DNA of 64,000 nt from RPQJ01 sp963731105 (GTDB lineage Bacteria > Pseudomonadota > Gammaproteobacteria > Steroidobacterales > Steroidobacteraceae). Shown here piece by piece: positions 29,849 through 41,511 of the stretch (position 1 is its first letter; each line of letters starts with the position of its first letter). The stretch spans positions 310,001 to 374,000 of the forward strand of contig CAVSUM010000016.1 in assembly GCA_963731105.1 (NCBI GenBank). The letters run 5' to 3'. The translations under genes and the position numbers were made by a program. Below the pieces are notes generated by a model that searched no databases, was not told the DNA's origin, and saw only the letters and a program-made list of their open reading frames with translations.

Positions 29849-31180
29849 TCACACCGCCCGGCGCACCGTGTCCGCCAGTTCGTGGGCGAAGCGCGTCACC
29901 ACCTGCTCGTCCTGGCCTTCGACCATGACGCGGATCAGGGGTTCGGTGCCCGAGGCACGCAACACCACCCGCCCGGTCGTGCCGAGCGACTCCTCGACTT
30001 TGCGCACGGCTGCCTGGATCGCCGGCGACTGGCCGGGGTCGATACGCTCGCGCACCTTCACGTTGACCATCACCTGCGGGAACTGCGGCATGCCGGCGGC
30101 CAGCTCGGCGAGCGAGCGGCCGGTGCGCTTCATGACGGCCAGCACCTGCAGCGCGCTCACCAGGCCGTCGCCCGTGGTGGTCCGGTCGAGGCACAGCAGG
30201 TGCCCGGAGGTCTCGCCGCCGAGCACGCCCCCGTGCTTGCGCAGCATTTCCAGCACGTAGCGATCGCCGACCTTGGCGCGCAGGAATTCGATGCCCTCCG
30301 CCTTGAGCGCGTGCTCCAGCCCCAGGTTGCTCATCACCGTGCCGACCACCGGCCCCTGCAGTGCGCCCTGCGCGTGGCGGTCCAGCGCGATGACGTACAT
30401 CAGCCGGTCGCCGTCCACCAGCCGGCCGAGGTGGTCCACCATCACCAGCCGGTCGCCATCGCCGTCGAGCGCGATGCCGACGTCGGCCTGGACGCCGGAC
30501 ACGGTGAGCTGCAGCAGCTCCGGCGCGGTCGAGCCACAGCGCAGGTTGATGTTCTTGCCGTTCGGCGAGCAGCCGATCGGGATGATCTCCGCGCCGAGGT
30601 CCGTGAGCACGCGCGGCGCCACCTTGTAGGCCGCGCCGTGCGCGCAGTCGATCACCACCTTGAGGCCCGACAGGTCGGTGCCCGCCGGGATGGTCGACAT
30701 GCAGAACTCCTGGTACACGACGCGCGACTTGTCGACGCGCTGCGCGCGACCGAGCTGCATCGACTCGCGGGTCAGCGCCGGGCCGTCGAGCAGCGCCTCG
30801 ATGCTCTCCTCCGTCGCGTCCGACAGCTTGCTGCCGTTGGCGTCGAAGAACTTGATGCCGTTGTCCTGGTACAGGTTGTGCGAGGCGCTGATCACCACGC
30901 CGAAGCTGCACGCGAAACGCTGCGTCAGGTAGGCGATGCCGGGCGTCGGCAGCGGGCCGATCAGGCTCACGTCCACGCCGGAGGCGATGAAGCCCGCCTC
31001 CAGGGCGGCCTCGAACATGTAGCCCGACAGCCGCGTGTCCTTGCCGACCAGCGCGCGCCCGCCCTCCGGGGCCAGGACCCGCGCGGCCGCGCTCGCCAGC
31101 CGCAGCGCGAACTCCACCGTCATCGGATGCTGGCCGACCTCGCCGCGAACGCCGTCGGTGCCGAAGAATCTGCGTCCCAT
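29849..31180 (-). CDS. glmM: Phosphoglucosamine mutase
   Basis: Converts glucosamine-6-phosphate to glucosamine-1-phosphate for UDP-GlcNAc, hence peptidoglycan and lipopolysaccharide. The phosphoserine loop ISASHN, the metal loop DGDGDR, the sugar loop GETSGH and the phosphate-binding RASGTEP are all present. The start ATG at 31180 (MGRRFFGTDGVRGE) follows GGAGGCG; a TTG six bases earlier is less likely. Two bases after folP. Confidence 0.97.
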   Translation of the reverse strand: MGRRFFGTDGVRGEVGQHPMTVEFALRLASAAARVLAPEGGRALVGKDTRLSGYMFEAALEAGFIASGVDVSLIGPLPTPGIAYLTQRFACSFGVVISASHNLYQDNGIKFFDANGSKLSDATEESIEALLDGPALTRESMQLGRAQRVDKSRVVYQEFCMSTIPAGTDLSGLKVVIDCAHGAAYKVAPRVLTDLGAEIIPIGCSPNGKNINLRCGSTAPELLQLTVSGVQADVGIALDGDGDRLVMVDHLGRLVDGDRLMYVIALDRHAQGALQGPVVGTVMSNLGLEHALKAEGIEFLRAKVGDRYVLEMLRKHGGVLGGETSGHLLCLDRTTTGDGLVSALQVLAVMKRTGRSLAELAAGMPQFPQVMVNVKVRERIDPGQSPAIQAAVRKVEESLGTTGRVVLRASGTEPLIRVMVEGQDEQVVTRFAHELADTVRRAV

Positions 31181-31182
31181 GT

Positions 31183-32025
31183 TCAATCGCCTCCCGCCGC
31201 GGCGCGCCTGAGCGCGCTCGCGATCTTGACCGCATCCACCGTCTCCGCGACGTCGTGCGCGCGCACGATGGCAGCGCCGCGCATGACCGCCAGCGCCGCC
31301 AGCGCCACGCTGCCTGCCAGCCGGTCGCCAGCGGCACGTCCGGTGATCATACCGACCAGTGACTTGCGCGAAACGCCGACCAGTACCGGAATCCCGGGTG
31401 CGGCCAGCTGGTCGAGCGCTGCGAGCAGCGCCAGGTTATGTTCCGCGCGCTTGCCGAACCCGATGCCGGGATCGATGCACAGGCGTGCCGTCGCAATGCC
31501 GGCCGCGCTGCACGCGCTCAATCGTGCGGCGAGAAAGTCGCGCACCTCGCCCACGACGTCACGGTACTCGGGCGCCTGCTGCATGGTGCGCGGCTCGCCC
31601 CGCATGTGCATCAGGCACACCGCGGCCCCGCTGCCCGCCACGGCGTCGAGCGCGCCCGGCGCGCCCAGTGCGCGCACGTCGTTCACCATCGCCGCACCGG
31701 CCGCGATCGCCGCGCGCATCACTTCTGGCTTGCTCGTGTCCACCGAGATCGGCACGGCCACGCGCTGCGCGAGTGCCTCGATGACCGGGATGACGCGCTC
31801 CAGTTCTTCCTGCAGGCCGACCGCCGCTGCACCGGGCCGCGTCGACTCGCCACCGACGTCGATGATGCCCGCGCCCTGCTCCGCCATGGCCACGCCGCGC
31901 GCCACGGCCGCCTCGAACCCGGCGTAGCGCCCGCCATCCGAAAACGAATCAGGCGTCACGTTGAGCACGCCCATCACGCGCGGCTCGGACAAGTCGAGCA
32001 CGAGGTCACGGCACAGGAGCAGCAT
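31183..32025 (-). CDS. folP: Dihydropteroate synthase
   Basis: Condenses para-aminobenzoate with the pterin pyrophosphate in folate synthesis; target of sulfonamides. The two signatures are seen: GVLNVTPDSFSDGG near residue 19 and the pterin-site GGESTRPGA near 58; the SRKS motif is near 219. 280 residues. Directly upstream of glmM, as in E. coli. Confidence 0.96.
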   Translation of the reverse strand: MLLLCRDLVLDLSEPRVMGVLNVTPDSFSDGGRYAGFEAAVARGVAMAEQGAGIIDVGGESTRPGAAAVGLQEELERVIPVIEALAQRVAVPISVDTSKPEVMRAAIAAGAAMVNDVRALGAPGALDAVAGSGAAVCLMHMRGEPRTMQQAPEYRDVVGEVRDFLAARLSACSAAGIATARLCIDPGIGFGKRAEHNLALLAALDQLAAPGIPVLVGVSRKSLVGMITGRAAGDRLAGSVALAALAVMRGAAIVRAHDVAETVDAVKIASALRRAAAGGD

Positions 32026-32035
32026 GGGAACCAGG

Positions 32036-32067
32036 CTTAAACGAAACGCCCGGCCAGGCCGGGCGTT
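32036..32067 (-). terminator. Hairpin between ftsH and folP
   Basis: Ten-bp stem AACGCCCGGC / GCCGGGCGTT (32045-32054, 32058-32067) followed on the minus strand by TTCGTTTAAG. The T-tract is interrupted, so it may only partly end ftsH transcripts before folP. Confidence 0.6.
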
Positions 32068-32073
32068 CGTGCG

Positions 32074-33990
32074 TCAGTGCTGCGGCGCGGGCCGGCCGCT
32101 CGGGGCATCGCCGTCCGGCCGTTCGCGCGGCTTGGCGCCGGCGCTCGGCAGGTCGCGGTCTTCCCAGTCCGCGGGCGGCGTCGGCTCGCGGCCCTGCATG
32201 ATTTCGCGGATCTGCCCCTCGTCGATCGTCTCGTACTTGATGAGCGCGTCGGCCATCTTGTGCAGCTTGTCGAGATGCGACTCGATGATGCCTCTGGCCC
32301 GGTTGTAGTTGTCGTCGATCACGCGCCGCACTTCCTCGTCGATCGCGTCGCGCGTCTTGTCACCGACCTGCTTGTGCTGGGTGACCGAGCGGCCGAGGAA
32401 CACCTCGCCATCTTCCTCGGCATAGGTCAGCGTGCCGAGGCGATCGGACAGGCCCCACTTGGTGACCATGTTGCGTGCGATCTCGGTCGCCCGCTCGATG
32501 TCGTTCGAGGCGCCGGTCGTGACGTACTCGGGCCCGAAGATGAGCTCCTCGGCGACGCGGCCGCCGAACAGCGTGGCGATGCGGCTCTCGAGCCGGCGCT
32601 TGCTGGTGCTGTAGCGGTCCGCCTCGGGCAGGAACATGGTGACGCCGAGCGCACGGCCGCGCGGGATGATCGTCACCTTGTAGACCGGATCGTGGTCCGG
32701 CACGTTGAGGCCCACGATCGCGTGGCCGGCCTCGTGGTAGGCGGTGAGCTTCTTCTCGTTGTCGTCCATGACCATGGACTTGCGCTCGGCGCCCATCATG
32801 ATCTTGTCCTTGGCGCGCTCGAACTCGTCCATCGTCACCGTGCGCTTGTTGGCACGCGCCGCGAACAGCGCCGCCTCGTTGACGAGGTTGGCGAGGTCGG
32901 CGCCCGAGAAGCCGGGCGTGCCGCGCGCGATGATCGAGGGCTTGACGTCCTCGGCGAGCGGCAGCTTGCGCATGTGCACCTTGAGGATCTGCTCGCGGCC
33001 GCGCACGTCGGGCAGCGGCACGACGACCTGGCGGTCGAAGCGGCCCGGGCGCAGCAGCGCCGGGTCGAGCACGTCGGGACGGTTGGTCGCGGCGATGACG
33101 ATCACGCCCTCGTTGCCCTCGAAGCCGTCCATCTCCACCAGCAGCTGGTTGAGCGTCTGCTCGCGCTCGTCGTGGCCGCCGCCGAGGCCCGCGCCACGAT
33201 GCCGGCCGACCGCGTCGATCTCGTCGATGAAGATGATGCAGGGCGCCTGCTTCTTGGCCTGCTCGAACATGTCGCGCACGCGCGAGGCGCCGACACCCAC
33301 GAACATCTCGACGAAGTCCGAGCCGGAGATGGTGAAGAACGGCACCTTGGCCTCGCCGGCGATCGCCTTGGCGAGCAGCGTCTTGCCGGTACCCGGCGAG
33401 CCCACCATCAGCACGCCGCGCGGGATCTTGCCGCCGAGCTTCTGGAACTTGGACGGGTCCTTGAGGAAGTCGACGATCTCGGAGACTTCTTCCTTGGCCT
33501 CGTCCACGCCCGCCACGTCGGCGAACGTCACGGTGACCTGGTCCTCGTTCAGCAGCCGCGCGCGGCTCTTGCCGAACGACATTGCGCCGCGGCCGCCCGC
33601 ACCGCCCTGCATCTGGCGCATGAAGTAGACCCAGACGCCGATCAGCAGCAGGATCGGGAACGACGAGACGAACAGCTGCATCAGGAACGACTGCCGCTCG
33701 GGCGGCGCGGCACTGAACGTGACGCTGTTGCGCTGCAGGGTGCCGATCAGCGCCGAGTTGTCGGTCTCCGGGTTGTAGGCCACGAACTGCTCGCCGTTCT
33801 CGCGGACACCGGTGATGCGGTCGCCGCTGAAGGTGACCTGCGACACCGAGCCGTCCTTCACCTGCTCGAGGAACGTGGAATACGGCACCTCGCGCACCGC
33901 GCCGGAGCGTGCGCTGAAATTGCTGACCACCGTCGCGAGCACGACGGCGATCACGATCCACAGGACGACATTCTTGGCCAGATCGTTCAA
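32074..33990 (-). CDS. ftsH: ATP-dependent zinc metalloprotease FtsH
   Basis: Membrane-anchored AAA+ protease that removes misfolded membrane proteins and short-lived regulators. Two transmembrane helices, Walker A GSPGTGKT, Walker B IIFIDEID, and the zinc motif HEAGH are visible. The start is placed at TTG 33990 (reads NDLAKNVVLW next, family-like, with GAGGT seven bases upstream), giving 638 residues. An ATG at 34056 would add 22 atypical residues and touch the rlmE stop. The C-terminal tail is Pro/Arg-rich. Confidence 0.95.
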   Translation of the reverse strand: MNDLAKNVVLWIVIAVVLATVVSNFSARSGAVREVPYSTFLEQVKDGSVSQVTFSGDRITGVRENGEQFVAYNPETDNSALIGTLQRNSVTFSAAPPERQSFLMQLFVSSFPILLLIGVWVYFMRQMQGGAGGRGAMSFGKSRARLLNEDQVTVTFADVAGVDEAKEEVSEIVDFLKDPSKFQKLGGKIPRGVLMVGSPGTGKTLLAKAIAGEAKVPFFTISGSDFVEMFVGVGASRVRDMFEQAKKQAPCIIFIDEIDAVGRHRGAGLGGGHDEREQTLNQLLVEMDGFEGNEGVIVIAATNRPDVLDPALLRPGRFDRQVVVPLPDVRGREQILKVHMRKLPLAEDVKPSIIARGTPGFSGADLANLVNEAALFAARANKRTVTMDEFERAKDKIMMGAERKSMVMDDNEKKLTAYHEAGHAIVGLNVPDHDPVYKVTIIPRGRALGVTMFLPEADRYSTSKRRLESRIATLFGGRVAEELIFGPEYVTTGASNDIERATEIARNMVTKWGLSDRLGTLTYAEEDGEVFLGRSVTQHKQVGDKTRDAIDEEVRRVIDDNYNRARGIIESHLDKLHKMADALIKYETIDEGQIREIMQGREPTPPADWEDRDLPSAGAKPRERPDGDAPSGRPAPQH

Positions 33991-34055
33991 TGCCTTGACC
34001 TCGGTCTCAGATGCTGCGATCGAGCGCGAAACACGCGCCGACACGATTTTCGACA

Positions 34056-34682
34056 CTACACCAATCGATACCCGCGTGCCAGAACGTACAGCTCTGCGCT
34101 GCGGGACCGTGAGGCTTTCGGCTTGCGCAGCTTCACGGTTTCAAACTGGCCGCGCAGCCGCGCGACCAGTGGCTGGAATTCGCGACCCTGGAACACCTTC
34201 AGCAACAGGTCGCCGCCCGGCCGCAGCGCGCGCGCCGCAAACTCCACGGCCAGATCCACCAGCTGCATGGACCGGTCGTGGTCCACGTCCGCGATGCCCA
34301 TCATGTTGGGGGCCATGTCGGACATCACAAGGTCCGCCTTGTCGCCGGCGAGCAGCGCCTGCAGGCGCTCCAGCACCGCGTCGTCGTTGAAGTCCCCCTG
34401 GATGAACTCCACCCCGGGCAGCGCCGGCATGTCGAGCAGGTCGAGCGCGATCACCCGTCCCTTGCCACCGAGCACCCGCGCCGCGTACTGGCTCCAGCCG
34501 CCCGGTGCCGCCCCGAGGTCGACCACCGTCATGCCCGGCCGGAGCAGACGTTCGGCCTGGTTGATCTCCTCCAGCTTGAAAGCGGCCCGCGAGCGCCAGC
34601 CTTCCTCGTGCGCACGCTTCACGTACGGGTCGGCGGCGTGCTCGGCGAGCCAGCGGGCGGAGGATTTCGTTCGCTTCGGCAT
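34056..34682 (-). CDS. rlmE: 23S rRNA 2'-O-ribose U2552 methyltransferase
   Basis: SAM-dependent methyltransferase that matures the large ribosomal subunit. SAM-binding DLGAAPGGW and the KDKE-type catalytic residues (Lys in FKLEEI, Asp in MSDMAPN, Lys in LLKVFQG, Glu in SAELYVL) are present. Start ATG at 34682 (MPKRTKSSARWLAEH), 208 residues. No Shine-Dalgarno is seen; a C-rich heptamer repeat lies in its leader. Confidence 0.95.
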   Translation of the reverse strand: MPKRTKSSARWLAEHAADPYVKRAHEEGWRSRAAFKLEEINQAERLLRPGMTVVDLGAAPGGWSQYAARVLGGKGRVIALDLLDMPALPGVEFIQGDFNDDAVLERLQALLAGDKADLVMSDMAPNMMGIADVDHDRSMQLVDLAVEFAARALRPGGDLLLKVFQGREFQPLVARLRGQFETVKLRKPKASRSRSAELYVLARGYRLV

Positions 34683-34692
34683 GGATGGGGAC

Positions 34693-34849
34693 AAGGGGGT
34701 AATGATCAGGGGGTAGGGGGTAGTGTAAGAGCTGCACACCTGAGGTACGGTCGCGGAGAGCCGCCTGGCGACTTCAGCAGTCTTTTGCCACGCCTGTCGA
34801 TGCGCCGCCGCCGTTACACTACCCCCTACCCCCTGATCATTACCCCCTT
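34693..34849. repeat. Perfect 36-bp inverted repeat in the rlmE/yhbY divergent leaders
   Basis: 34693-34728 and 34814-34849 are exact reverse complements. Read toward either gene, each arm runs from TTACACTACCCCCTACCCCC through TGATCATTACCCCCTT, ending 4 bases before the yhbY ATG and 10 before the rlmE ATG. The unit CTACCCC is repeated with period 7. The arms occupy the place where ribosome-binding sites are expected. Confidence 0.9.
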
Positions 34850-34852
34850 CCC

Positions 34853-35150
34853 ATGCCTCTCACCGACTCCCAACGCAAGTACCTGCGCCGTCTCGGCCAC
34901 GACCGCAATCCCATCGTGCTGGTCGGCCAGGGGGGCATCAGCCCGAACCTGGTCGCTGAACTGGACCGGGCGCTCAACGACCATGAGCTGGTGAAGGTAC
35001 GGGCGCGGGTCGGCGACCGGGAACTGCGCGACCAGATCATCGAACGAGCTGGCGACGGCCACCCGTTCCGAACTGGTGCAGCGGATCGGGCACGTGGCGC
35101 TCTACTACCGCCCCTACCCGGAGAAGCCGGGCATCCTGCTGCCGGGCTGA
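34853..35150 (+). CDS. yhbY: Ribosome-assembly RNA-binding protein YhbY (CRM domain), frame broken
   Basis: Small CRM-domain protein that binds pre-50S particles. It opens PLTDSQRKYLRRLGHD with the family GQGG loop (VLVGQGGISP). At about 35043 the frame changes; changing GAACG to GACG restores IIDELATATRSELVQRIGHV and the normal end LYYRPYPEKPGILLPG at 35150. About 98 residues. Divergent from rlmE and convergent with greA, the conserved arrangement. Confidence 0.88.
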
Positions 35151-35159
35151 GGCCGCCGC

Positions 35160-35632
35160 TCAGACGTAGCGGACGGCCACGATCTCGAAGGCGCGGGTGC
35201 CACCCGGCACTGCGACGTCGACCACGTCCCCCTCCGACTTGCCGACCAGCGCGCGGGCGATCGGCGAGGTGATGGAGATCAGGCCGAGCTTCACGTCGGC
35301 CTCCAGCTCGCCGACGATCTGGAACACGACCTCCGCGCCGTCGTCCTGGTCCTCGAGGTCGACGGTGGCGCCGAACACCACCTTGCCGGACGCCGCCAGG
35401 TCGCCCACGTCGATGATCTCGCTGTGCGACAGCTCGTGCTCGAGCTGCTTGATGCGCCCCTCGATGAAGCCCTGCTGCTCGCGGGCCGCGTGGTACTCGG
35501 CGTTCTCGCTCAGGTCACCGTGGGCGCGCGCCTCGGCGATCGCCTGGATCACCCGCGGCCGGTCCTCGGACTTGAGCCGCCGGAGCTCGATGCGCAGCTT
35601 GGCCGCGCCCTTTGCGGTCAATGGCTTACGCT

Positions 35633-35636
<4 letters not shown>
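35160..35636 (-). CDS. greA: Transcription elongation factor GreA
   Basis: Rescues backtracked RNA polymerase by stimulating transcript cleavage. N-terminal coiled coil with acidic tip HGDLSENAEYHAAREQQ (about residues 40-56) and C-terminal FKBP-like domain. 158 residues, start ATG at 35636; this overlaps the carB stop (ATGA). Nine bases separate its end from the convergent yhbY. Confidence 0.97.
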
Positions 35637-38857
<3,221 letters not shown>

Positions 38858-38873
38858 GGCGTGCTTCCTGGGG

Positions 38874-40031
38874 TCAGACCAGCGGGCGCGCCGGTGCGGC
38901 GCCCTTGCGCAGCATCGACTCGACGAACTGCGAGAACAGCGGCGCGAGGTCGCGCGGGCCCGGGCTCGCTTCCGGGTGCCCCTGGAAGCTGAACGCCGGC
39001 CGATCGGTGCAGGCGATGCCCTGCAGCGAGCCGTCGAACAGCGAGCGGTGCGTGGCGCGCACGTTCGCGGGCAGCGTGGCCTCGTCGACTGCGAAGCCGT
39101 GGTTCTGGCTCGAGATGTAGACGCGTCCCGAGTCGATCTCGATCACCGGGTGGTTGGCGCCGTGGTGGCCGAACTTCATCTTGGTGGTGCGCGCGCCCGT
39201 GGCGAGGCCGAGCAACTGGTGGCCGAGGCAGATCCCGAACAGCGGCACGCCGGCGTGCAGGAACTGCCGGATCGCCGCGATCGCGTAGTCGCAAGGCTCC
39301 GGATCGCCGGGGCCGTTCGAGAGGAATACGCCGTCGGGATGCAGCGCCAGCACCTCGTCGGCGGAGGCCTGCGCCGGCATCACGGTCATGCGACACCCGT
39401 GGTCGGCGAGCAGGCGCAGGATGTTGCGCTTGATGCCGAAGTCGTAGGCCACCACGTGCAGGCGCTGCCCGGGGCGGCGCTTGGGACCCTGCTCCAGCGC
39501 CCAGTTGGTGCCCTCGTTCCACTGGTACGCCCGCCTGGTCGACACGACCTTGGCGAGGTCCATGCCCTTGAGGCCGGGGAACCGACGCGCCGCCTCGATG
39601 GCGAGATCCGGCCGCAGTGCGGCCTCGCCCGCCGCGATGCAGCCGGCCTGCGCACCCTTCTCGCGCAGGATGCGCGTCAACTGGCGAGTGTCGATGTCGG
39701 CAATGGCGACGGTGCCGGCTCGCTTCAGGAACTCGGGCAGCGATTCCGTGGCGCGCCAGTTCGAATGCAGCAGCGGCAGGTCGCGGATCACCAGTCCCGC
39801 CGCGTGGACGGCGTTCGACTCGAGATCTTCCGGGTTGGTACCGGTGTTGCCGATGTGCGGATAGGTGAGCGTGACGATCTGCCGCGAGTACGAGGGATCG
39901 GTGAGGATCTCCTGGTAGCCGGTCATGGCGGTGTTGAAGACCACCTCGCCGGTCGAGGTGCCGTCGGCGCCGATGGCCACCCCACGAAACACAGTGCCGT
40001 CCTCGAGAGCCAGCACAGCGGGTGTCGTCAC
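38874..40031 (-). CDS. carA: Carbamoyl-phosphate synthase small subunit
   Basis: Glutaminase subunit: hydrolyses glutamine and channels ammonia to CarB. Class I amidotransferase domain with nucleophile in GICLGHQLL and the His/Glu in QGHPEASPG. 385 residues. Start is GTG at 40031 with a strong AAGGAGG five bases upstream. The leader carries a CCGCATGCCGCGTGCGG hairpin; no classic regulator site was recognised. Confidence 0.96.
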   Translation of the reverse strand: MTTPAVLALEDGTVFRGVAIGADGTSTGEVVFNTAMTGYQEILTDPSYSRQIVTLTYPHIGNTGTNPEDLESNAVHAAGLVIRDLPLLHSNWRATESLPEFLKRAGTVAIADIDTRQLTRILREKGAQAGCIAAGEAALRPDLAIEAARRFPGLKGMDLAKVVSTRRAYQWNEGTNWALEQGPKRRPGQRLHVVAYDFGIKRNILRLLADHGCRMTVMPAQASADEVLALHPDGVFLSNGPGDPEPCDYAIAAIRQFLHAGVPLFGICLGHQLLGLATGARTTKMKFGHHGANHPVIEIDSGRVYISSQNHGFAVDEATLPANVRATHRSLFDGSLQGIACTDRPAFSFQGHPEASPGPRDLAPLFSQFVESMLRKGAAPARPLV

Positions 40032-40248
40032 GGTCGCCTCCTTCGTCTAGGGGCCCGCACGCGGCATGCGGACCGATTTAGCGCGTGCACGCACTGGCGG
40101 GATGAGCTTGCGCCCACCCCGTGCGTGTTTTGCTCCACGGGCTAAGTTGCGAAGTTTACGCGAGCAGGCGTGGTCGCGCCATTTGATTCGCTTCCTCGCG
40201 TCGTGTGTGCGCGTTGGGGGCTAACGCGTTGATTTCGCTTGCGCCCGC

Positions 40249-40363
40249 GGCTTGGAGGTCCGGGACGGGTCGGCCAGGGACGCCGTGAAGCCATCCGTGG
40301 CGGCTCGCACGCGGCGTCCATGCCGCGTGACGCCCTGTCCGACCCGTCCCGGACCTCCAAGCC
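40249..40363. repeat. Palindromic element 1 between carA and dapB
   Basis: Perfect 25-bp inverted arms (40249-40273 and 40339-40363; left arm begins GGCTTGGAGGTCCGGGACGG) enclose a 56-bp core (40279-40334). The core holds two hairpins: GCCA-TCCG-TGGC and CACGCGGC-GTCCAT-GCCGCGTG. The gap 40032-40703 otherwise contains the carA leader and no convincing gene. Confidence 0.9.
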
Positions 40364-40520
40364 ACCGGCGTTTACTCACTCGGCATACGCCCGGCTTCGC
40401 GCAGGCTGGCGCAGCATCGTTGGTGGCAGCGCGACCCGGTGCACGCAGGCGAATAAGCAACCGAGGCGCAAATGGCGAATCGCTCACCTGGCGCCAGCCC
40501 AGCGGCGCTAGCCGCACGGA

Positions 40521-40645
40521 GGTCGGGATTCCGGGCCGGGGGACCTGTCCGGGAGGCGTCACGCGGCATGGACGCCGCGTGCGAGCCGCCACGGATGGCT
40601 TCACGGCGTCCTCCCGGACAGGTCCCCCGGCCCGGAATCCCGACC
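40521..40645. repeat. Palindromic element 2 between carA and dapB
   Basis: Perfect 36-bp inverted arms (40521-40556 and 40610-40645; left arm begins GGTCGGGATTCCGGGCCGGG) around the same 56-bp core as element 1, in opposite orientation (40555-40610). The arms are unrelated in sequence to those of element 1 but equally self-complementary. Confidence 0.92.
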
Positions 40646-40703
40646 GACCGCGGCGTCAGCTCGCGGAAGGCCTGCGTCCGCATCCACAACGAGAATCGCG
40701 AAG

Positions 40704-41504
40704 CTAAAGCCCGAGCACATCCATCATCGAGTACAACCCCGCCGGTCGCCCGACGACCCAGCGGGCGGCGACCAGCGCGCCGCGGGCGAATCCGGAACGG
40801 TCCTGCGCATGGTGCGACAGCTCGACCTGCTCGCCCGGCCCCGCGAAGATCACCCGGTGGTCGCCCACGATGTCGCCGCCGCGCACGACGGCGAAGCCCA
40901 CGGCGCCGCGGCGTCGCGGACCGGTGGCGCCATGACGCGCATAGTCGGCGACCTGCTCGAGCGTGGTGGCGCGACCCTGCGCCACAGCGCGACCCAGCCC
41001 GAGCGCGGTACCGCTGGGCGCGTCCACCTTGTGCCGGTGGTGCGCCTCGACGATTTCCACGTCGTAGTCGGCGTCGAGTGCGCGCGCCCCCAGTTCGACG
41101 AGCTTGAACAACAGGTTCACGCCCAGGCTCATGTTGGGCGCCATCACGACCGGCAGGGACTCGGCGATCTTCGCGATCTCGGCCCGACCCGGCTCGTCGT
41201 GGCCGGTGGTGCCGATGACCAGCGGCACCTTGCGGGCCAGGCACTCGCGCGCGTTGCGCAGCGAGGCCGCCGGCAGCGTGAAATCGATTGCCACGTCGGC
41301 GCCCTCGAGGGCACGCCCGGGATCGCTGCTGACGGCCACGGCCAGCGCCGCACCATTGGCGATGACGCCGGCGTCGTGACCGATGCTCGCGTCCTGCGCG
41401 GCGGCGAGCGCGCCGCTGAGGCGCAGGTCGTCGCTCGCGGCGATCAGCGGCACGATGGTCCGCCCCATGCGCCCGGACGCACCGAGCATCGCCACATTCA
41501 ACAT
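40704..41504 (-). CDS. dapB: 4-hydroxy-tetrahydrodipicolinate reductase
   Basis: NAD(P)H-dependent step in lysine and meso-diaminopimelate synthesis. Rossmann GASGRMG at the N-terminus, the TGHDEPG region and the catalytic EAHHRHKVDAPSGTA are present. 266 residues, start ATG at 41504, eight bases after dnaJ. The two palindromes lie just downstream of its stop. Confidence 0.96.
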   Translation of the reverse strand: MLNVAMLGASGRMGRTIVPLIAASDDLRLSGALAAAQDASIGHDAGVIANGAALAVAVSSDPGRALEGADVAIDFTLPAASLRNARECLARKVPLVIGTTGHDEPGRAEIAKIAESLPVVMAPNMSLGVNLLFKLVELGARALDADYDVEIVEAHHRHKVDAPSGTALGLGRAVAQGRATTLEQVADYARHGATGPRRRGAVGFAVVRGGDIVGDHRVIFAGPGEQVELSHHAQDRSGFARGALVAARWVVGRPAGLYSMMDVLGL

Positions 41505-41511
41505 CGCTGGG

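Noticed and set aside
32077..34716. Long plus-strand open frame opposite ftsH and rlmE
   Set aside because: Shadow of conserved minus-strand genes; composition biased, no start context, no family motifs.
40142..40707. Several small open frames in the carA-dapB gap
   Set aside because: They lie across the palindromes, occur on both strands at once, and have arginine-rich compositions without start signals.
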